Assembly: GCF_004364575.1 (NCBI RefSeq) | Contig: NZ_SOAG01000012.1 | Coordinates: 1 to 64,000 of the forward strand | Source of the DNA: Myroides indicus | Lineage (GTDB): Bacteria; Bacteroidota; Bacteroidia; Flavobacteriales; Flavobacteriaceae | Reading direction: 5' to 3' | Length of the DNA: 64,000 nucleotides | Shown here: positions 47,778-54,097 of the stretch, in pieces | How positions within the stretch are numbered: the stretch's first letter is position 1 | How the letters are laid out: every line of letters starts with the position of its first letter | The notes under the pieces: generated by a model | The model's input: the letters and a program-made list of their open reading frames with translations, nothing else | Databases searched by the model: none | Told to the model about the DNA's origin: nothing | Program-made: the position numbers and the translations under genes

Positions 47778-49571
47778 TTATGATGAAGAAAGCTGTTCCT
47801 TGTCCAGCTCTTTAAAATTCTCGTCTTGTCGGCGCATTTTGATAAAATCCATGACGGATATTTTGGCAATTTCTTTAAAGCTGGCAGAAAAGTTTTTGCC
47901 GCTGCCAAAACCAAATTCGTCTGCTAAACCGTTAAGTGTCATATGGTGGAGTTTAGGATTATAGGTCAGCTCGCGGATGGCATGCTGAATGCGCAAATGT
48001 TTGAGGTAATCTGAGAAACTGATTTTCTTTTCTTCATTAAAAAACTTAGACAGCGTATTGCGGTTGGTACCAAGCTGCCGTGCCAACTCATCCTGTGTTA
48101 TTTTTTGCAGGAAGCCCTTTTGTTTTTCAAAGTTCTCCAGTTTTTTGAAGATAATTTGTACCGTGTTCAACACTTCAGCGGTTTCGGGCATTTCAACATT
48201 CTGCAAACCAGTGTTGTCTTTTGTTTCCTCCTCGTTGTTTTGAGTGAGGCTTTCCGTTTGTTCCTGCTCGTGTTGTTGTTGGCTGATGAGCTGTTTGTAC
48301 TGCTGTTTTAGTTTTTTTTGTACTTTTTGATAGTACAGCAATCCGGCAAATAAAACTAAAGCAAGAACAACGACAATTCCATACAGCTCTTTTATCTTTA
48401 ATTTGCTTTTAGTAAGCTCGTGTTCCAGCTTTTTTTTAGAAGTTTCCAGTTTTTTGGTATCCAGATGGGTGTGCATATACGAGCTGAGCCGGCTGTTTTG
48501 TTTGTGCAGTTCTGTAGAAAGCCTCATTAACAGTTTGGTATAATGCAGTTCCTTTTCCATCTCTTTTTTGTCCTGATAATATGTAATCAGGTAACTAAAA
48601 GCTTCGCTTAGTTCTACATTGCTAAAATTTTGGTTTTGGTACAGCGTTTCTATTTTTTCAAAATACGGCAAGGCTCTTTCTCTTTGCCCCGTATCCCACG
48701 CATTTTTGCCCAAATACAGGTACGCAAGGTGCTCGTTGGCAAAATCTCCGTTGTTTTGTATGGGCAGCAGCGCCGCATTCAGCAAAGAATCCGATGCAGT
48801 ATAGTGCTGCATGCGGTGGTTATACATCCCGCTGATAAGATCAAAATAGGCGGTTTCCAGTATTTTATCTTTGGTGTTTAGCTGGTTAATAGCTATATAC
48901 CCTTCGTTGAGCAGCAGGCTCAGCGTATCATTTTTTTGCAGACGGAAATAGGTTTTGCCAAGCCCATATAAATTATTGATATACCCTCTTAAATTGTTAT
49001 AGGCATTATCGGTGTCCTTAAGGTGATTTTGGTAATAAGTAACTGTTTCTAGGGTTATTTTTTCTGATTTAGCATAATCTTCCAAATGGTAATAAATAGA
49101 GCCAACAGAACTTTTTATTATATTCAGAGTGTAGTTATCATTTGCTTTTTCCAGATATTCTTCGGCTGTTAAGCCATAGTCCAAAGCCTTTTGATAATTC
49201 TTATTTATTTCTTCAATATAACTTTTAATATTATAAGCGATGCCGATAGCCTGACTATCCTTTAGCTGTAAGGCAAAAGATAAAAGACTGTCGGCGTACT
49301 GTTTTTTGCCGGTATAGTTGCTAAGCTGGTATACTTTTTTGCGATAGGCGGTAATAATGTCTTCTGCAGATTGTTCTTTTTTGGCTTTTTGCAGGTAATA
49401 TTCAAGATAAATTTCCCTATCGGCAGGGGTAAGTTTACCCGAATTAATCATAAAAAGCAGTTCTTTCAACGTCCAGTTTTTGTAATCGGCGTTATTTTGG
49501 GCAGCAGCGAAGTAAAAAAAACATCCGCTAAAGCTTAAAAAAAATAAAATCCAAAATTTTTTTAAAAACAT
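47778..49571 (-). CDS. membrane-anchored TPR regulator with C-terminal AraC-type HTH
   Basis: 597 residues: signal peptide (about 1-25, FAAAQ), periplasmic TPR region (about 30-380), one membrane helix (YGIVVVLALVLFAGLLYY, about 394-412), and a Gln/Glu-rich linker. The C-terminal AraC-type double HTH shows QDELARQLGTNRNTLSKFF and LADEFGFGSGKNFSASFKEI. It is thus a one-component receptor-regulator like those common in Bacteroidota. It is divergent from the lipoprotein gene at 49947, with a TAccTTTG -7 box at 49598-49605. Two helically phased repeat pairs between the genes are the likely binding sites. GC content by eye is higher than in neighbouring genes. Confidence 0.9.
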   Translation of the reverse strand: MFLKKFWILFFLSFSGCFFYFAAAQNNADYKNWTLKELLFMINSGKLTPADREIYLEYYLQKAKKEQSAEDIITAYRKKVYQLSNYTGKKQYADSLLSFALQLKDSQAIGIAYNIKSYIEEINKNYQKALDYGLTAEEYLEKANDNYTLNIIKSSVGSIYYHLEDYAKSEKITLETVTYYQNHLKDTDNAYNNLRGYINNLYGLGKTYFRLQKNDTLSLLLNEGYIAINQLNTKDKILETAYFDLISGMYNHRMQHYTASDSLLNAALLPIQNNGDFANEHLAYLYLGKNAWDTGQRERALPYFEKIETLYQNQNFSNVELSEAFSYLITYYQDKKEMEKELHYTKLLMRLSTELHKQNSRLSSYMHTHLDTKKLETSKKKLEHELTKSKLKIKELYGIVVVLALVLFAGLLYYQKVQKKLKQQYKQLISQQQHEQEQTESLTQNNEEETKDNTGLQNVEMPETAEVLNTVQIIFKKLENFEKQKGFLQKITQDELARQLGTNRNTLSKFFNEEKKISFSDYLKHLRIQHAIRELTYNPKLHHMTLNGLADEFGFGSGKNFSASFKEIAKISVMDFIKMRRQDENFKELDKEQLSSS

Positions 49572-49597
49572 CTTTTATTCGTTAACAGGTATTTTAA

Positions 49598-49605
49598 CAA
49601 AGGTA
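49598..49605 (-). promoter_or_regulatory. candidate -7 box (TAccTTTG) for the TPR-AraC regulator
   Basis: Exact TAnnTTTG on the minus strand, 27 bp before the regulator start. The first repeat pair begins 41 bp upstream of it, where an activator or auto-regulator would bind. Confidence 0.55.
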
Positions 49606-49646
49606 ATGCTTTTTTGTGTTTTATAAAATATTGATTATCAGTAGCC

Positions 49647-49681
49647 ATTGACAAAATGTCCGCGGTATTGACAAAATATCC
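49647..49681. promoter_or_regulatory. operator-like repeat pair 1 (ATTGACAAAATGTCC)
   Basis: ATTGACAAAATGTCC at 49647-49661 and ATTGACAAAATATCC at 49667-49681: direct repeats 20 bp apart, about two helical turns. AraC-type dimers typically bind such spaced direct repeats. Positioned upstream of the regulator's own -7 box. Confidence 0.65.
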
Positions 49682-49724
49682 TTCTGTAAATTTGGAAAAT
49701 GATAAGTAGTTGAAAATCAGAGTT

Positions 49725-49760
49725 ATTTACAATTTGTCCGATGCTATTGACAAAACGTCC
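49725..49760. promoter_or_regulatory. operator-like repeat pair 2 (ATTTACAATTTGTCC / ATTGACAAAACGTCC)
   Basis: Two further copies of the 15-mer at 49725-49739 and 49746-49760, 21 bp apart. The consensus of all four copies is ATTGACAAAAtGTCC. Pair 2 is 187 bp before the divergent lipoprotein gene. Confidence 0.65.
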
Positions 49761-49873
49761 GATGTACAGAGGCAAAAATCTTGTGGTTTTTTGTTGGGCG
49801 CTCTAAGTTTGTTTCAGAAGCAAAACGGAAAAAGCTACCCGGGCAGTACCTATCGTTTTGGTTAATAAAAATC

Positions 49874-49918
49874 TTGTGAGGTTAAAAACAGTTAACAGGT
49901 TAACGAGTGGACTCACAA
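49874..49918. promoter_or_regulatory. inverted repeat with three GTTAA motifs before the lipoprotein gene
   Basis: TTGTGAG (49874-49880) and CTCACAA (49912-49918) flank GTTAA at 49881, 49891 and 49899. It lies within 75 bp of the 49947 start, so it may be a regulatory element, but no regulator is known for it. No clear TAnnTTTG box precedes that gene. Confidence 0.3.
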
Positions 49919-49946
49919 AAGTATTAATTCATTAATTACCGAAACA

Positions 49947-50528
49947 ATGAAAAAGATTTATACATGCGCAGTACTTAGTGTATTGCTTGCCGCCTGCAGT
50001 ACCGAAGCAGTAACCGAACAACCGGTACAAATACAGAATACCGTAAAAAGTACTGCTCAAAGTACATGGACAGGTTTGATAACCGATATAGAAAACCAAT
50101 GCACAAGACAGAGTTTTAAAACCACAGAAGAACTTATCCGTTATGTGGAAAGTGCCGCGTTTGCCAATCCCGCATTTGCCGCATTGGCAAAAAAAGGCTA
50201 TGCGTCCCCGACAGCAGCAGAGCTGGATGAGGTAAAGCATACTGATGTGGCAGAGCTGATAGAACAGATGAATTATTCAGCAGCAGCCAAAACCTACCTG
50301 TACCGGCTTTGGGTAACATACGAACCGTGGACTGCCGACCCTATAACGGATACAGCATTGTCTGCTGCTGAATGGGAATTGCTACAGATATTATTAAGTT
50401 ATGGAGATGATCCTGACGATATATGGGATGGAAAAAGAAGAATCGCCTTAGCTTATGGTTACCAGATGGGCAAAGCCCGTGCGGTAGTGTTTGCGGTGTT
50501 GGCAGGGCAAGCAGTAAAAACACATTAA
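49947..50528 (+). CDS. hypothetical lipoprotein, divergent partner of the TPR-AraC regulator
   Basis: 193 residues. Lipoprotein signal MKKIYTCAVLSVLLAAC then STEAV. The mature part is Ala-rich and mostly helical (LIRYVESAAFANPAFAALAKK, AELIEQMNYSAAAKTYLYRLW) with an acidic YGDDPDDIWDGKRR segment. No family is recognised. It is more GC-rich, with different codon use by eye, than the downstream genes, similar to the regulator. Likely a target of the divergent regulator. Confidence 0.72.
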   Translation: MKKIYTCAVLSVLLAACSTEAVTEQPVQIQNTVKSTAQSTWTGLITDIENQCTRQSFKTTEELIRYVESAAFANPAFAALAKKGYASPTAAELDEVKHTDVAELIEQMNYSAAAKTYLYRLWVTYEPWTADPITDTALSAAEWELLQILLSYGDDPDDIWDGKRRIALAYGYQMGKARAVVFAVLAGQAVKTH

Positions 50529-50536
50529 AATAATTG

Positions 50537-50578
50537 TTGTTTCGGAAGCCGGCAGTCCGGAATGCCGGTCAGAAACAA
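50537..50578 (+). other. GC-rich bulged hairpin after the lipoprotein gene
   Basis: Two-part stem: TTGTTTC / GAAACAA outside and GCCGGCA / TGCCGGT inside, separated by a small internal loop. It sits 9 bp after the stop codon, without a T tract. Possible terminator-like or mRNA 3' structure. Confidence 0.45.
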
Positions 50579-50616
50579 AAGTTATATAGCCATAAATAAG
50601 ACGGTTTGGGTTGAAC

Positions 50617-50721
50617 AAACACCGGACAGCCGTTGTGTTCTGTGCCTGTGAGCTGTTAAAGATTAGTAAACAGCGCTGCAGCGGAAAACAGCTCATTGGT
50701 CCGGTGTTTAAAAAAACACCG
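50617..50721 (+). ncRNA. candidate structured leader RNA with mutually exclusive hairpins
   Basis: AAACACCGGAC (50617-50627) is the perfect complement of GTCCGGTGTTT (50699-50709). Nested inside is TGAGCTGTT / AACAGCTCA (50649-50657 / 50687-50695) around the palindrome CAGCGCTG. The same GTCCGGTGTTT can instead pair with the following AAACACCG (50714-50721) through an AAAA loop. It lies in the 304-bp gap before the 50833 gene. It could be a riboswitch-like or attenuating leader, or a remnant of an inverted-repeat element; no known class is recognised. Confidence 0.4.
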
Positions 50722-50758
50722 CTTGTTATGGTGATCTTCCTTTATAAGGAAAAAAGTT

Positions 50759-50907
50759 AATTTATTATTAATCGGTAAACCTGCAGTTTTTAAAACAGCA
50801 TAACTCAGGTTTATCACAAAAAACAAATTATTATGTTAAACAAATTTTTTAAATCAGTTTTAAGCCTGGTGGCTATTGTATTAGTAAGTTTTCATGGAAA
50901 TGCACAA
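50759..50907 (+). repeat. leader cassette repeat, copy 1 (5'UTR plus signal peptide)
   Basis: About 149 bp alike to 51971-52120. The leader has the shared GTAAACCTGC block, and the first 75 coding bases are about 88% identical, including the first 30 exactly. Similarity stops at the signal-peptide end. Confidence 0.85.
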
Positions 50908-51621
50908 GTGAAACCATCTGAATTAACAACAAAAGATGTTGCAGTTTATCACAACAAACTTCTTGCCCATTATTTTTCTAAAGGATTATACTTGCAACAA
51001 GATTTAACTGTTGGGAGGTTAGCAACAAACTTTGAACAATATTTGAATGTTGGGCAAACGAATGTTTATACTTCTGTTTCCGGTAAAGAGATTAAAGATG
51101 TTGACTATACTTATATTGTAGGAGAGCTTGAAAACGCTTTTAAAAAGCAGGATAAAATTTCGGCAGAATTAAAAGGAATCATTATCCAAGCTACAAAAGA
51201 TGCTTATACATTGTCCAATAAAGAAAATGCCGAAAAAACTATAAATAACCTGATAGGTTATAAAAGTAAAAATGCCGAAGAAACTGTAGCCATTCAAACT
51301 TTTGGCTATACTTTAATTAACTCTTATAATTTTTGGGCTTCGGTAGAAAATGAAAATAAAGGAAAGTTTCAAACCCAAGGACTTTCTAAAGGGTCAAAAG
51401 TTATTATCGCAGATGCAGTAGGAGCAGTGATTGGTGGATTGACAGGATTTGGAATAGGAGGAATTATTGGAGGAGCAGTAGCTTCTGTTCTTGCACAGGA
51501 ATATTTGCCGGAAAAACAAATTTCTGTTGGTAGTGATTATTCGTATTGGAATAAACCAGTAGAAAGAGTATCAGCCTTTGATCAGTTTATCAATCTGAAT
51601 CAACCAGTTTACATCAAATAA
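50833..51621 (+). CDS. secreted glycine-zipper protein A
   Basis: 262 residues. Signal peptide MLNKFFKSVLSLVAIVLVSF-HGNAQ, identical at 22 of 25 residues to the gene at 52046. The mature part has a helical domain with VAVYHNKLLAHY (H40-N41). A glycine-rich membrane-like segment starts at 193 (ADAVGAVIGGLTGFG, then IGGIIGGAVASVLA), and a short Tyr/Pro-rich tail follows. The GxxxG spacing suggests a membrane-inserting helix pair. No family is recognised; pore-forming or envelope-inserting activity is only inferred. Three bases separate it from the next gene. Confidence 0.75.
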   Translation: MLNKFFKSVLSLVAIVLVSFHGNAQVKPSELTTKDVAVYHNKLLAHYFSKGLYLQQDLTVGRLATNFEQYLNVGQTNVYTSVSGKEIKDVDYTYIVGELENAFKKQDKISAELKGIIIQATKDAYTLSNKENAEKTINNLIGYKSKNAEETVAIQTFGYTLINSYNFWASVENENKGKFQTQGLSKGSKVIIADAVGAVIGGLTGFGIGGIIGGAVASVLAQEYLPEKQISVGSDYSYWNKPVERVSAFDQFINLNQPVYIK

Positions 51622-51624
51622 AAG

Positions 51625-51963
51625 ATGCAACAGCTTGTTATTACAAGGGGGTCAGGATTTATTGGGTTCTTAAGGAAAATATCTGTGTATGTTGATGGAA
51701 ATAAGGTAGGTACTCTCGCAAATAGACAAACAAAAACATTTGAATTAAAACCAGGAAAACATATTGTCTATACTAAAGTAGAATATGATAGTATGTTTCA
51801 ATCCAATGAGATTGAAGTTTTTTTAGAAGAAGGACAAACAGTAAAGATGTATGTAAAAATAAGAACATTGACCCCTATCGGATTTAAAAACTTCTATAAG
51901 TTTTTAGACTTGAAAATCATATTAGAAACTAAAGGTGTAGAGCCTTTGATAAACAAAAAATAA
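51625..51963 (+). CDS. small beta-rich cytosolic protein downstream of glycine-zipper protein A
   Basis: 112 residues without a signal peptide. Alternating beta strands with VYVDGNKVGTLANRQTKTFEL and PGKHIVYTKVEYD resemble a PEGA/DUF2846-like beta-sandwich, though I cannot confirm. It follows the secreted protein by 3 bp, so the pair is co-translated. An immunity or accessory role is conceivable but unsupported by family evidence. Confidence 0.6.
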   Translation: MQQLVITRGSGFIGFLRKISVYVDGNKVGTLANRQTKTFELKPGKHIVYTKVEYDSMFQSNEIEVFLEEGQTVKMYVKIRTLTPIGFKNFYKFLDLKIILETKGVEPLINKK

Positions 51964-51970
51964 AATTAAA

Positions 51971-52120
51971 AATTATTTATTAACGCGTAAACCTGCTGTT
52001 AAAAAAACAAGATCAATAACGGGTTTGCAAAACACACACATTATTATGTTAAACAAATTTTTTAAATCAGTTTTATGCCTGATAGCAATTGTATTAGTAA
52101 GCTTTAGTGGTAATGCACAA
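51971..52120 (+). repeat. leader cassette repeat, copy 2
   Basis: Second copy of the leader and signal-peptide block, with start-to-ATG distance 75 against 74 in copy 1. Sequences downstream of NAQ are unrelated in order. Confidence 0.85.
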
Positions 52121-52750
52121 AATGGCAGGCAAACTGCCGCTGCCGATGCAGCAGGAGCTTTGGGTGGAGCTGGCTCAGCTGCGGGTATTATTAATTTTTT
52201 GTCTTTAACTCCTCCTGGATGGTTGGTTTTAGGTGGAGGAGCACTTATTGGTGGAGTAGCAGGCTCTTTGGCTGTGTATGAAAGTCAGCCTTTAATTGAA
52301 AAAGCACCTGAATATTTGGCTAACTCTCTTAATACTATGGATTATGTGGGAGCAAAGCATAATGAAATTCTGGTGGATTATTTAAAAGTAAATAAAAGTT
52401 ATACTCCGGATGTGTTTTTAGAATTTTCTAAGAAGTATGATACAAATAATAAAAGTGTTGATATAAAATTTTTATCTACTCAATATTCTGAGATGAAAAA
52501 TTTAAAAAATTATGAAGATGTCGTTCAGTATACGTTGAAACAACTACCCAAAGATGTTGATAAAAAGGAGTTTGCTGATTTTTTGAGAAGAATTGGGAAA
52601 TTAGAAGATTTAAAAGTTTTTATTTCAGAAGTGAAACGCTTCGAAAACACCCTCATTTCTAATCAATCATTTTCAGATGGAGCAATAGGGCAATTATCTG
52701 TATATTTTTCTACGTTAAGATATTCAGCATTTCTTTGGAATAAAAAATAA
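52046..52750 (+). CDS. secreted glycine-zipper protein B
   Basis: The ATG at 52046 is taken over an upstream TTG, because the signal peptide then matches protein A from residue 1. 234 residues. Here the glycine-rich segment comes first (ADAAGALGG at 33, then LVLGGGALIGGVAGSLA to about 77). A helical domain with VGAKHNEILVDYLK (H105-N106) follows. Protein A has the helical part before the zipper, so the two look like reordered modules. A 47-residue two-TM protein follows by 19 bp. No family recognised. Confidence 0.72.
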   Translation: MLNKFFKSVLCLIAIVLVSFSGNAQNGRQTAAADAAGALGGAGSAAGIINFLSLTPPGWLVLGGGALIGGVAGSLAVYESQPLIEKAPEYLANSLNTMDYVGAKHNEILVDYLKVNKSYTPDVFLEFSKKYDTNNKSVDIKFLSTQYSEMKNLKNYEDVVQYTLKQLPKDVDKKEFADFLRRIGKLEDLKVFISEVKRFENTLISNQSFSDGAIGQLSVYFSTLRYSAFLWNKK

Positions 52751-52769
52751 AAAATTTAAAAAAAATCTT

Positions 52770-52913
52770 ATGTACAAGATACTTTCAATTATTTGTATTA
52801 TAATAGGGATAATACCTTTTTTCTTATTACCAAAAAAATTTTACCCCCTATTTATTTTATTATTAGCGCCTATTATTATGCTAAGCGTAAAGTTGTACAA
52901 ACGAAAAGGATGA
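52770..52913 (+). CDS. two-TM microprotein (47 aa)
   Basis: 47 residues: MYKILSIICIIIGIIPFFLL, then PKKFYP, then a second helix and SVKLYKRKG. It begins 19 bp after secreted protein B. It aligns over 44 residues without gaps to the 54-residue protein at 57446, with shared F, P and SVKL(Y/F)(K/R)xK. Its size and position suit an immunity-like partner (inference). Below usual gene-calling length, hence easily missed. Confidence 0.55.
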   Translation: MYKILSIICIIIGIIPFFLLPKKFYPLFILLLAPIIMLSVKLYKRKG

Positions 52914-52938
52914 CTTTCCTCTAAAAATAAAATGAAAA

Positions 52939-53111
52939 ATGAAACATTTTATAGGTCTTTTGCCATTTTATGCGTGTATCGTCTTTTTGCTTTTTGATGT
53001 ATACAGGCTTCTTAGAGGAATTAAAAAAAAGGAAAATATACGTTTAATCTGCTTAGAGTTATAGCTCTTTTTATAGCATTAGCCGTGATGGCTTACTACA
53101 TCTATTATTAA
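52939..53111 (+). pseudogene. small membrane protein split by a -1 shift (frameshifted gene or programmed frameshift)
   Basis: The ATG at 52939 starts a hydrophobic frame, MKHFIGLLPFYACIVFLLF, that stops at 53064 after 41 residues. A second frame, in the -1 position, continues as LLRVIALFIALAVMAYYIYY and stops at 53111. The switch point is the heptamer A_AAA_AAG at 53025-53031, read in zero frame as AAA-AAG, a classic bacterial -1 slippery site. The fused product would be 57 residues with two membrane helices. Either a one-base loss in the A8 run broke the gene or it is a real programmed frameshift; no downstream pseudoknot is evident. Confidence 0.5.
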
Positions 53112-53131
53112 TTAAAAATAAATACATTATC

Positions 53132-53551
53132 ATGAAAAAAATGATTTTTGGCGCATTAGCCACAATATTTGCAGGAGTTTTGTCTGTACAGGCACAACCC
53201 AAAGGTTTTAAACAAGTTGAATTAGGACTTGGCAAAGTTTCCAGTTATGCCGGTCCGTGTGTGCAAGGAGGAGCTTTTTGTTCGGGCGGAATTCAGGATA
53301 TTGACCGTGGCTTTTCTACGGGTATTCAGATTACAGAAAGCAATGTAGCAGTGGCATTTAGTCAGGAATTCTATAAAGCTAATGCTCAGTATTTAAAAGA
53401 AGGACTGATGGTAGATAAAGATTTTTCCCTGCCTAGGGATGTTTCGGAAAAATTAGGGGTAAGAGGAGAAGTTGTGGTAGCAGGAGGAAAAGTCTACAGA
53501 ACAATTTTATCCGAAGGATATTACATTGTTTCAATGGCAAGAAAAAAATAG
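53132..53551 (+). CDS. small secreted Cys-pair protein A
   Basis: 139 residues with a signal peptide (about 1-21, VQAQ). The mature protein has two close Cys (GPCVQGGAFCSGG) and a C-terminal domain with SLPRDVSEKLGVRGEVVVAG, ending YYIVSMARKK. It is similar in layout to the next gene. No family is recognised. The Cys pair could form a disulfide in the periplasm. Confidence 0.7.
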   Translation: MKKMIFGALATIFAGVLSVQAQPKGFKQVELGLGKVSSYAGPCVQGGAFCSGGIQDIDRGFSTGIQITESNVAVAFSQEFYKANAQYLKEGLMVDKDFSLPRDVSEKLGVRGEVVVAGGKVYRTILSEGYYIVSMARKK

Positions 53552-53560
53552 AACCTATTT

Positions 53561-53589
53561 ATAAACCCAACAAGTACTGTTGGGTTTAT
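53561..53589 (+). terminator. terminator after small secreted protein A
   Basis: 12-bp perfect stem ATAAACCCAACA / TGTTGGGTTTAT with loop AGTAC, starting 9 bp after the stop; followed by A/T-rich sequence rather than a long T run. Confidence 0.75.
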
Positions 53590-53643
53590 AAAATTTATTT
53601 ATGCTTATAGATAATAGTCAGATTATAATTAAAAATTTTATTT

Positions 53644-54093
53644 ATGAAAAAAACATTTTTAATAGCAGCGGCTATGCTGCCCTCTGTTTTATTGGCTCAA
53701 ACGCAAGCAGAAGTAAAAAGAGGAAGCAGGCTAGGGGGAGATTGTAGTGGTAGTAAAAGCAGTATATGCACTATTGAAAAGGTACAATCTATGCAATCTG
53801 AAGCCAACGCGCTTATATCTCTACATAGCGAAAAACAAATTCTTGTTGTATTAGACGGGCTAAAACTTGCGCGTGACGAACAATCAGTATGGCTGGGAAG
53901 ACCTGTAGAAGAGGTGGCTCCTATGGAAGAACTACCTTTTTATCAGGAAGAAAGTATTGACTTAAATCCAGAATTGATCAGAGAATTACGAGTAAATCCA
54001 AAATACATGTTTATTGCAAGGGGAGAGCACAAAATAAGATTAAACAGAGAACGCCAGATAGAACTTGTGCTTAATCTATCTGATAAAAAATAA
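53644..54093 (+). CDS. small secreted Cys-pair protein B
   Basis: 149 residues, signal peptide (about 1-18, LLAQ). Two Cys lie in GGDCSGSKSSIC. The C-terminal half aligns with protein A: SIDLNPELIRELRVNPKYMF, then ending LNLSDKK. They look like diverged paralogues from tandem duplication. It is close upstream of the helical protein at 54098, whose start is 4 bp past the stop. Confidence 0.7.
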   Translation: MKKTFLIAAAMLPSVLLAQTQAEVKRGSRLGGDCSGSKSSICTIEKVQSMQSEANALISLHSEKQILVVLDGLKLARDEQSVWLGRPVEEVAPMEELPFYQEESIDLNPELIRELRVNPKYMFIARGEHKIRLNRERQIELVLNLSDKK

Positions 54094-54097
54094 AAAA

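Noticed and set aside
42239..49673. The 11-mer GCGGTATTGAC occurs after lspA (42239) and in operator pair 1 (49663)
   Set aside because: The match covers only the first part of the 15-mer and the lspA copy lacks the AAAATGTCC half; likely coincidence.
50537..50578. attC-like or integron recombination site
   Set aside because: The hairpin has paired arms, but there is no integrase, no R-box core sites and no array of similar sites.
51625..51963. Reading the small beta protein as a known immunity or PEGA-domain protein
   Set aside because: Only the strand pattern is suggestive; no diagnostic motif is present, so the call stays at unknown.
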